A DNA stretch of 10,908 bases. Origin: Ruminococcus sp. Its GTDB lineage: Bacteria; Bacillota; Clostridia; Oscillospirales; Acutalibacteraceae. Below, piece after piece: positions 1 through 6,136 of the stretch. Numbering within the stretch: position 1 is the first letter of the stretch; each line of letters begins with the position of its first letter. A program made the translations under genes and the position numbers. The stretch is from positions 1 through 10,908 of the forward strand of contig JAFOED010000065.1 in NCBI GenBank assembly GCA_017380355.1, given 5' to 3'. Under the pieces are notes generated by a model, which was not told where the DNA came from, did not search any database, and was given only the letters and a program-made list of their open reading frames with translations.

Positions 1-651
1 GGGCATGACGTTCGGGATCGTGACCTTGAAGAGCGTCTGCCACTTATTGGCGCCGTCGATCTTGGCGGCCTCGATCATGTCCTCCGGCACGGCCTGCAGA
101 CCCGCGATGTAGATGATCATCATATAGCCGATCTGCTGCCAGCACATCAGGATGATGAGACCCCAGAAGCCGTACTTGCTCTCCAGCAGGATGGAGGTGC
201 CGTAGCGGTTGAGGATGCCGTCAAAGATCATGGACCAGATGTAGCCCAGAACGATGCCGCCGATGAGGTTGGGCATGAAGAATACGGTGCGGAACAGGTT
301 GGAGCCCTTGATATTCTGGGTCAGGATGTAGGCCACGGTGAAGGCCAGCAGGTTGATGCACACCAGGCTCACCATGGCGAAGAGGGCGGTGTACCAGAAG
401 GCGTGGAGGAAAGAGGGGTCCTGAAGGGCCTTGACATAGTTGCTGAACCAGACCCACTCCCAGTCGCTGGTGAGGCGGAACTTGGTGAAGGAGAGGAACA
501 GTCCCTGCAGGAAGGGCCATACGAAGCCGATGAAGAAGGAGGCCACCGTGGGCAGCAGGAACAGCCAGCCCATGCGGGCGATGGGGTCACGGATCAGACT
601 GGAGCTGACACCGTCACCACGTGCGCGCGCGCGAATTTTCTTGTTTTTCAT
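1..651 (-). CDS. Sugar ABC transporter permease, MalF/UgpA type (partial, C-terminus beyond the left edge)
   Basis: Inner-membrane permease of a binding-protein-dependent carbohydrate importer. It would pair with a second permease, a solute-binding lipoprotein and an MsmK/UgpC-type ATPase, none of which is in the window. The frame is open for 217 codons from the ATG at 651 to position 1 with no stop. A basic N-terminus (KNKKIRARAR) leads into a first membrane segment at about residues 28-55, with others near 88-110, 122-143 and 160-182. The EAA loop that docks on the ATPase is clear: E194-A-A-K-I-D-G200-A, then I212-P213. Family members have about 290-300 residues, so roughly 80 are missing. 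A start signal AGGG lies 5 nt before the ATG. Only 22 of 217 codons end in A or T, nine of them among the first 21, and GC is about 58%, quite unlike every other gene here. The substrate cannot be told from this fragment. Confidence 0.9.
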   Translation of the reverse strand, partial: MKNKKIRARARGDGVSSSLIRDPIARMGWLFLLPTVASFFIGFVWPFLQGLFLSFTKFRLTSDWEWVWFSNYVKALQDPSFLHAFWYTALFAMVSLVCINLLAFTVAYILTQNIKGSNLFRTVFFMPNLIGGIVLGYIWSMIFDGILNRYGTSILLESKYGFWGLIILMCWQQIGYMMIIYIAGLQAVPEDMIEAAKIDGANKWQTLFKVTIPNVMP

Positions 652-659
652 GTTTTCCC

Positions 660-687
660 TTGCCAAAATAGTTAATTAGGTTATTAT
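660..687 (+). promoter_or_regulatory. Candidate promoter for the tyrosine recombinase
   Basis: TTGCCA (660-665) and TATTAT (682-687) each differ by one base from the sigma-A -35 and -10 consensus and are 16 nt apart. Initiation near 694 would give a leader of about 20 nt before the chosen ATG at 716. The -35 overlaps the start signal of the divergent permease, so if the DNA is joined artificially near here this -35 is not real. Confidence 0.4.
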
Positions 688-688
688 A
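683..688 (-). promoter_or_regulatory. Candidate -10 box for the ABC permease
   Basis: On the minus strand these bases read TATAAT, an exact -10 consensus, 31 nt before the permease ATG. No good -35 stands at 16-18 nt and there is no TG extension. Because the stretch is simply AT-rich, the match could be chance. It overlaps the candidate -10 of the divergent recombinase. Confidence 0.35.
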
Positions 689-705
689 TATACTTATTAT
701 TAAAT

Positions 706-710
706 GGTGA
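706..710 (+). promoter_or_regulatory. Ribosome binding site that decides the recombinase start
   Basis: GGTGA lies 5 nt before the ATG at 716. The in-frame ATG at 704 has no purine-rich signal within range, so 716 is the better start and removes four residues (MVIF). Confidence 0.6.
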
Positions 711-715
711 TTTTT

Positions 716-1708
716 ATGGCTACAAATTTTCTGGTTGAAGCATCTCCGTTAATACGCGATTATTTACTTTATATGCAAACTGTCAAAGGTAAATCTGTTA
801 AAACAGTTGATGAGTATTTTACAGATTTGCGCACATTTTTCAGATTTATTAAAGTATCAAAAGGCATTATATCCCCTTCTACTGGGTTTGAAGAAATCAA
901 AGTAGACGACGTAGATATTGAACTTATAAAAACTATAACTCTACAGGACTCTTATGAGTTTATGAATTATCTTCTCCGTGATAGAGATAACAACGCATCT
1001 ACTCGTGCGCGCAAAACATCCAGCCTAAAATCTTTCTTTAATTATCTCACAGTTAAGAAGCATTTACTTGAAAAAGACCCTATTAAAGAACTCGAAGCTC
1101 CTAAAAGAAAAAAATCTCTTCCAAAGTATCTTACCTTAGAACAAAGTATTGAGCTTTTAAACGCTGTTGATGGTAAACACAAAGAACGTGACTACTGTAT
1201 TATAACTCTGTTTTTAAACTGTGGTATGCGTTTATCGGAATTAGTTGGTTTAAACGTCACTGATATTCGCCCTGATGGAACAGCTCGTATACTCGGTAAA
1301 GGTAACAAAGAACGTATAATTTACCTTAACACTGCTTGCGTAGATGCAATTACTGAATATTTGAAAGTCCGCCCTATGGATGGAGTAGTTGACAGAAACG
1401 CTTTGTTTATAAGTGGCCATTTAAAACGCATGAGTCCTAAAACTGTACAAGCTTTAGTGTATAAATACCTCGAAAAAATCGGATTGGATTCTCAGGGTTA
1501 TTCTTGCCATAAATTAAGACATACTGCAGCAACTCTTATGTATCAGCATGGAAATGTTGATATCAGGGTTCTCAAAGAGATTCTCGGTCATGAAAACTTA
1601 GGTACAACCGAGATTTATACCCATCTAAATACTACACAGATGGAAAACGCGGCTAACTCTACCCCACTCTCCAAAATTAAACAAAAGAAAACTAAACCAC
1701 AACAATAA
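716..1708 (+). CDS. xerC: Tyrosine recombinase, XerC/XerD family
   Basis: Site-specific DNA recombinase of 330 residues. Family members cut and rejoin DNA through a 3'-phosphotyrosine; XerC/XerD resolve chromosome dimers at dif, and relatives serve as integrases of mobile elements. The N-terminal SAM-like core-binding domain spans about residues 8-120, followed by a basic linker (PKRKK) and the catalytic domain. The full catalytic set is visible, numbered from the ATG at 716: R172 (in GMRLSEL), K195 (in GKGNKER), H265 and R268 (in HKLRH), H292 (in LGHENL) and nucleophile Y301. Xer proteins are usually about 295-305 residues; the extra length is a segment around residues 47-75 and a Lys/Gln-rich tail. 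The gene stands alone, divergent from the permease and convergent with lysA, and its AT-rich composition matches the right side of the window. No phage or transposon partners are present. A housekeeping Xer role is likely but unproven; the xerC rather than xerD label is tentative. Confidence 0.85.
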   Translation: MATNFLVEASPLIRDYLLYMQTVKGKSVKTVDEYFTDLRTFFRFIKVSKGIISPSTGFEEIKVDDVDIELIKTITLQDSYEFMNYLLRDRDNNASTRARKTSSLKSFFNYLTVKKHLLEKDPIKELEAPKRKKSLPKYLTLEQSIELLNAVDGKHKERDYCIITLFLNCGMRLSELVGLNVTDIRPDGTARILGKGNKERIIYLNTACVDAITEYLKVRPMDGVVDRNALFISGHLKRMSPKTVQALVYKYLEKIGLDSQGYSCHKLRHTAATLMYQHGNVDIRVLKEILGHENLGTTEIYTHLNTTQMENAANSTPLSKIKQKKTKPQQ

Positions 1709-1710
1709 AA

Positions 1711-1742
1711 AAAAGAGACTCACTTAAATGTGAGTCTCTTTT
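1711..1742. terminator. Bidirectional intrinsic terminator between xerC and lysA
   Basis: A perfect 13-bp stem (1711-1723 pairing with 1730-1742) closes a 6-nt loop (TTAAAT) and sits between two converging stop codons. On the minus strand the stem runs into TTTT and then TTTTATTG, so it should stop lysA transcripts efficiently. On the plus strand only four T follow the GC part before AAATTAT, so it is a weaker terminator for the recombinase. The T-tract for the minus direction overlaps the recombinase stop codon (1706-1708). Confidence 0.9.
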
Positions 1743-1751
1743 AAATTATAA

Positions 1752-3035
1752 TTATTTTGTATTAAATTTGAAATCCTCAGAAAAATCAAATGTTGCAAAG
1801 TAGTCATCAAGAGTTTCAGCTCTTCTGATAAGCTTGTGTGAGCCATCTTCGCACAGCAGGACTTCTGCGCTTCTAAGTTTACCGTTATAGTTGTAACCCA
1901 TAGAATAACCATGAGCACCTGTGTCGTGGATAAACATAATATCGCCGTTTTCTACCTTTGGAAGCATTCTGTTGATAGCAAATTTATCGTTATTTTCACA
2001 CAGACCACCAGTTACATCATACATATGTGTGCACTCTTCGTTCTCTTTACCTAAAACAGAGATATGGTGATAAGAGCCATACATAGCAGGTCTCATAAGG
2101 TTAGCAGCGCAAGCGTCTAAACCTAAGTACTCCTTATAGATGTGTTTCTGATGCATACAAGTAGAAATAAGCGCACCGTAAGGCGCAAGCATAAATCTAC
2201 CAAGCTCAGCAAAAATAGCGATATCCCCCATATCGTTTGGTACAAGAATTTCTTCGAATTTTCTTCTTACGCCCTCACCTATAATCTCAATGTTTGCTGA
2301 TGGTTCTTCAGGCTTATAGTCAACACCAATACCACCGGAAAGATTAATAAACGCAATGTGTACGCCTGTTTTCTCTTTAAGTCTTACTGCGAGTTCAAAG
2401 AGAGTACCAGCAAGCTCAGAATAATAATCGTTACTTACAGTATTAGAAGCTAAAAACGCGTGAATACCGAAGTGTTCAGCACCTGCTTCTTTAAGTTCAG
2501 TAAAAGCTTTTGCCATCTGTTCTTCAGACATACCGTACTTAGCTTCACCAGGGTTATCCATTACCTGTACGCCATCTTTGCTTGCAGAAAGGCTGAAAAT
2601 TCCGCCTGGATTAAATCTACAGCATACTGTTTTCGGTACACCACAAACTCTCTTCAAGAAAGGTACGAAATTATAATCGTCCAAGTTAATGTAAGCACCC
2701 ATATCATAAGCTTTCTGCATATCTTCTTCAGGTGTTACGTTAGAAGAAAACATAACATCAGTACCTGTTAAACCACAAGCTTCAGACATAATCAGCTCAG
2801 AAAGTGAAGAACAGTCAGCGCCGCAACCTTCCTCTTTTAAAATCTTAAGTAAATATGGGTTCGGAGTAGCTTTTACTGCAAAATACTCCTTGAATCCTTT
2901 ATTCCATGAGAAAGCTTTATAAAGTCTTCTAGCGTTCTCTCTGATACCTTTCTCATCATATAGATGAAATGGTGTAGGAATGTCTTTAATAATATTCTGT
3001 GCTTGTTCAAGCGTAATAAAAGGTTTTTTCTGCAT
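1752..3035 (-). CDS. lysA: Diaminopimelate decarboxylase-like PLP enzyme (fold type III)
   Basis: Likely converts meso-diaminopimelate to L-lysine, the last lysine-pathway step, in the cytosol. The product has 427 residues from the ATG at 3035. A PLP-binding TIM barrel comes first, with the Schiff-base lysine K55 in YFAVKATPNP and the glycine loop GGIGVDY at 234-240; a C-terminal beta domain follows, with Cys346 in LCENND. The segments KYGMS, RPAMYGSYHHI, HDTGAHGYSM and SAEVL align with those of LysA and support this call over ornithine or arginine decarboxylases. Several positions differ from textbook LysA: HAFLAS (192-197) where HxHIGS is usual, ELGR (277-280) for EPGR, CENND for CESGD, and GAH (His375) for GAY. 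It is the last gene of the run, one base after engB and before a strong terminator, so it is probably co-transcribed. A relative with changed substrate preference is possible. Confidence 0.8.
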   Translation of the reverse strand: MQKKPFITLEQAQNIIKDIPTPFHLYDEKGIRENARRLYKAFSWNKGFKEYFAVKATPNPYLLKILKEEGCGADCSSLSELIMSEACGLTGTDVMFSSNVTPEEDMQKAYDMGAYINLDDYNFVPFLKRVCGVPKTVCCRFNPGGIFSLSASKDGVQVMDNPGEAKYGMSEEQMAKAFTELKEAGAEHFGIHAFLASNTVSNDYYSELAGTLFELAVRLKEKTGVHIAFINLSGGIGVDYKPEEPSANIEIIGEGVRRKFEEILVPNDMGDIAIFAELGRFMLAPYGALISTCMHQKHIYKEYLGLDACAANLMRPAMYGSYHHISVLGKENEECTHMYDVTGGLCENNDKFAINRMLPKVENGDIMFIHDTGAHGYSMGYNYNGKLRSAEVLLCEDGSHKLIRRAETLDDYFATFDFSEDFKFNTK

Positions 3036-3036
3036 C

Positions 3037-3645
3037 TTAATCACCCTCAACTTCTAAATAATTCTCTACATAAGCAGAGATTGCTTCACGGATTTCATCA
3101 GTACCCTCTCCGTTAAGCGCTGAAAACGGAAATAATTTAATATCTTCATAATCAGCAAAAAGCTCATTAAGTCTCTCGAGACTCTGTTTCTGAGCTGTTT
3201 TCTTTAATTTATCTTTCTTAGTCAAAACGACAATAAACTCAAAGCCGTTATGATAAAGAAAGTTAATCATATCCATATCGTCTTTTGTCGGAAGATGTCT
3301 CATATCGACAATCTGAACTACAAGACAGAAGTTACGCTCCTGTGCAAAATAGCCCTCCATAAGTTCAGCCCAACGCTGTTTTTCAGCGTGAGAAACTTTA
3401 GCGTAGCCATAACCCGGTAAGTCAACTAAGCAGAACTTGTCAACATCAAAGAAATTAATAGTTGCTGTTTTACCAGGAGTAGCACTGACACGAGCTAGTG
3501 CTTTTCGATTTACTAACTTGTTAATAAGTGACGATTTACCGACATTTGAACGTCCCGAAAAAATAACTTCTGGTTTATCGGAGATTTTAAGCTGTGATGA
3601 AGTTCCTGCTGCGTGAGTAAACTCCGCTTTATTGAAATTAATCAT
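3037..3645 (-). CDS. engB: Ribosome biogenesis GTPase EngB (YsxC/YihA)
   Basis: Small TRAFAC-class GTPase needed for assembly of the 50S ribosomal subunit, and essential in Bacillus subtilis and Escherichia coli. It has 202 residues, the usual family length of about 195-210. The G motifs appear in order: G1 GRSNVGKSS (about 31-39), a G2 Thr in the ATPGKT region, G3 DLPGYGYA, G4 TKKDK (the NKxD equivalent, with Thr in place of Asn as is usual in EngB) and G5 SALNGEG. The start at 3645 is supported by AGGGGAG about 5 nt upstream. It lies 14 nt after lon, and its stop codon is separated from lysA by one base, so it should be co-transcribed with both. The lon-engB order is common in Firmicutes. 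Confidence 0.95.
   Translation of the reverse strand: MINFNKAEFTHAAGTSSQLKISDKPEVIFSGRSNVGKSSLINKLVNRKALARVSATPGKTATINFFDVDKFCLVDLPGYGYAKVSHAEKQRWAELMEGYFAQERNFCLVVQIVDMRHLPTKDDMDMINFLYHNGFEFIVVLTKKDKLKKTAQKQSLERLNELFADYEDIKLFPFSALNGEGTDEIREAISAYVENYLEVEGD
3042..3048 (-). promoter_or_regulatory. Ribosome binding site that decides the lysA start
   Basis: On the minus strand GAGGGTG lies 6 nt before the ATG at 3035, inside the last codons of engB. The longer frame from 3050 begins with TTG and would overlap this signal, so the ATG is preferred. Confidence 0.75.
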
Positions 3646-3659
3646 ACTCTCTCCCCTTT

Positions 3660-6068
3660 TTACTGCGTAACAGAAGTACTTTTACGAGTGGATTTATTAT
3701 TATTAATAATCACATCAGCTTTATGCTTGTCTTTTAATTTAGCTGATGGCTTAACAGCAATTCTTAAAACTTCATCTATAGTAGATACAGGTATGAAATT
3801 TATGCTGTTTCTGACTGTCTCATCAATTTCTACGAGATCACGCTCGTTATCTTTCGGAATGATAACGTTGCGTATACCAGATTTGTGAGCCGCCATAGCT
3901 TTCTCTTTTAAGCCGCCTATAGGTAGAACTTTACCTAAGAGTGTAATTTCACCAGTCATAGCAAAATCGTGTCTGACGGCATTTAAAGACAAAGCAGAGT
4001 ATATAGCAGTTGCCATAGTTATACCTGCAGAAGGACCATCCTTAGGAACAGCACCCTCTGGAGCGTGTATATGAATATCGAAATCTTTATAGAAATCTAC
4101 ATTAAGGTTATAGATCTGAGCTTTCGAACGGATACATGAAATTGCTGTTTTAGCTGACTCCTGCATCACTTCTCCTAATGAACCGGTGAGTTCAATTTTA
4201 CCGTTACCAGGTAAAATTGCGCATTCGATCGGTAAAAGTGTACCGCCGACTGAAGTCCACGCAAGGCCGTTAACAACACCAATTTCGTCCTTTTTATTCT
4301 TAGAGTCGTCTATGTATTTTACAGGACCGAGTAAGTTTTCGATATCTTTATCTGTAACCTTGATAACTTCAGCAACTTCATCAATAATCTTAACCGCAGA
4401 TTTACGCATAACAGATGCGATAACACGCTCAAGCGTACGCACGCCCGATTCTTTTGTGTATGAATCAATAAGCATATACAAAGCTTTATCTGTTATTTTT
4501 AAATTCTTTTTAGTAAGACCATTTAATTCAAGCTGTTTTGGCACTAAATGCTTCTTCGCTATAAAAAACTTCTCCTGGCGTGTGTAAGAATCGAGTTCGA
4601 TTACTTCCATTCTATCTCTAAGTGGTGCAGGTATAGCATCATAGTCATTCGCAGTAGTGATAAACATAACGTTTGAAAGATCAAACGGCATATCAATGTA
4701 GTGATCGTGGAACGAATGGTTCTGTTCAGCATCAAGAACTTCCAAAAGAGCCGATGTAGGGTCTCCCTTATAGTCATTAGAAAGCTTGTCTACCTCGTCT
4801 AAGATAAGCAACGGGTTATTAACCTTGCATTTCTTAACGGCTGTTATGATTCTGCCTGGCATCGAGCCAATATATGTACGTCTGTGACCTCTGATTTCTG
4901 CCTCATCCTTCACACCGCCAAGAGCGATTCTCTCGCTCTTTCTGTTAATCGCTTTCGCGATACTCTGTGCGATTGATGTTTTACCCACACCTGGAGGTCC
5001 GACAAGACAAATAATCTGTCCTTTTGCTTTATCAGTGAGTTTTCTGACAGCAATCTGTTCAATAATACGTTCTTTTACCTTTGTTAAGCCGTAATGATTT
5101 TTATCAAGTTCTTTTCGAACCTTTGACAGCTCGATTTTCTCTTCCGTAGATTGATTCCACGGAAGCTCAAGACAAGTATCAATATATGTTCTAATAACTG
5201 ATGCTTCGTTACTGCCATAAGGCATTTTTTCGAGCTTCGAGCACTCTTTAAGAAGTGCATTTTTATTATCTTCAGAAATAATCAGAGCGTTAATTTTATC
5301 TCTAAGTTTTTGTCCTTCGACTTCAGGAGAATCATCCTGTCCAAGTTCTTCTTCGATTGTACGAAGCTGTTCTCTTAAGAAGTATTCACGCTGTGACTGA
5401 TCGATTTTATCTTTAGTTTTATCTAAAATTTCCTGTTCAATTTCTAGAATGTAGATTTCATTCTGTAAAGCATCAATAAGAGTTTCAAGTCTATCAGATA
5501 CATCAATAGTCTCTAGAACACTTTGCTTTATATTATTATCAAGCACTACATTACCCGCAACGTAGTCAGCAAGCTCACCCGCGTTAGTGCTTAAACCTAT
5601 TTTAAACAAAATATCTGCAGGAAGTTTAGGAGTTAAATCCATATAACTCTCGAAAGTTTCCTTTAAAAGGCGAACAAGAGCTAACTCACGAGCTGTATTT
5701 ATGTGCTTTTTCTCTTTAATTGGAGAAATCATCGCTTCAATATGCGATTCGCACTCAACCTGAGATATAATTCGTGCTCTGTACTGACCTTCAACAACAA
5801 CTCGTGTAATGTCGTCAGGCTGTTTTAATACCTGAATGATTTTACACACTACGCCTACACTATAAATATCGTTAAGTTCAGGATCACTTACTGATGCATC
5901 TTTCTGTGAAGCAAGAAAAATAAGCTGATCTTCGCTCATCGCCTTAGCAATCGCTTCTGCAGACTTCTTTCTGCCCACATCAAAATGTAGCATCATCTTA
6001 GGAAATACAACTAATCCTCTGAGTGGCAAAACAGGAATATTAAATTTTACCTGAGCTGCTTGTGACAT
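3660..6068 (-). CDS. lon: ATP-dependent protease Lon (LonA)
   Basis: Homo-oligomeric cytosolic AAA+ serine protease that degrades misfolded proteins and specific regulators. It has 802 residues, matching LonA (about 770-820). The N-terminal substrate-recognition domain covers about 8-200, followed by a coiled helical region (about 200-300, QREYFLREQLRTI). The AAA+ module has Walker A GPPGVGKT at 357-364, Walker B LLILDEVDK with D424/E425, sensor-1 N474 and arginines R484/R486. The C-terminal peptidase domain carries Ser680 in PKDGPSAG and Lys723 in GLKEK, the Ser-Lys dyad with the same 43-residue spacing as in E. coli Lon. It lacks the membrane segments of LonB. The start at 6068 follows GAGGAG by 6 nt. 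The last ~30 residues are Lys/Asn/Ser-rich and probably disordered. Upstream, a terminator-like hairpin separates it from clpX, so its level may be set apart from clpPX. Confidence 0.97.
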   Translation of the reverse strand: MSQAAQVKFNIPVLPLRGLVVFPKMMLHFDVGRKKSAEAIAKAMSEDQLIFLASQKDASVSDPELNDIYSVGVVCKIIQVLKQPDDITRVVVEGQYRARIISQVECESHIEAMISPIKEKKHINTARELALVRLLKETFESYMDLTPKLPADILFKIGLSTNAGELADYVAGNVVLDNNIKQSVLETIDVSDRLETLIDALQNEIYILEIEQEILDKTKDKIDQSQREYFLREQLRTIEEELGQDDSPEVEGQKLRDKINALIISEDNKNALLKECSKLEKMPYGSNEASVIRTYIDTCLELPWNQSTEEKIELSKVRKELDKNHYGLTKVKERIIEQIAVRKLTDKAKGQIICLVGPPGVGKTSIAQSIAKAINRKSERIALGGVKDEAEIRGHRRTYIGSMPGRIITAVKKCKVNNPLLILDEVDKLSNDYKGDPTSALLEVLDAEQNHSFHDHYIDMPFDLSNVMFITTANDYDAIPAPLRDRMEVIELDSYTRQEKFFIAKKHLVPKQLELNGLTKKNLKITDKALYMLIDSYTKESGVRTLERVIASVMRKSAVKIIDEVAEVIKVTDKDIENLLGPVKYIDDSKNKKDEIGVVNGLAWTSVGGTLLPIECAILPGNGKIELTGSLGEVMQESAKTAISCIRSKAQIYNLNVDFYKDFDIHIHAPEGAVPKDGPSAGITMATAIYSALSLNAVRHDFAMTGEITLLGKVLPIGGLKEKAMAAHKSGIRNVIIPKDNERDLVEIDETVRNSINFIPVSTIDEVLRIAVKPSAKLKDKHKADVIINNNKSTRKSTSVTQ

Positions 6069-6080
6069 AACAATCTCCTC

Positions 6081-6125
6081 AAAAATAAACGGCTGTATAT
6101 AGTCACATCATGACATACAGCCGTT
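6081..6125 (-). terminator. Terminator-like hairpin between clpX and lon
   Basis: An 11-bp perfect stem (6088-6098 with 6115-6125) continues, after a 3-nt bulge (6099-6101), into a 4-bp inner stem (6102-6105 with 6111-6114) and a 5-nt loop. On the minus strand the arm ends in CCGTT and is followed by TATTTTT, the form of an intrinsic terminator. The T-tract directly abuts the lon ribosome binding site (GAGGAG, 6075-6080). It may end most clpX transcripts, act as a partial terminator, or protect the 5' end of processed lon mRNA. Confidence 0.75.
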
Positions 6126-6136
6126 AATAATTTTTA

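Noticed and set aside
221..520. A 99-codon minus-strand frame and several plus-strand frames within 1-680
   Set aside because: They overlap the ABC permease in other frames, have low-complexity Pro/Ser/Arg-rich products typical of shadow frames in high-GC DNA, and match no family I know.
671..705. dif-like site next to the Xer gene
   Set aside because: TTATTATTAAAT recalls a XerD half-site, but the other arm and the spacing do not fit; the stretch is simply AT-rich.
3036..3050. Longer lysA start at TTG 3050
   Set aside because: The ATG at 3035 has an ideal ribosome binding site (GAGGGTG, 6 nt away), which the longer frame would bury.
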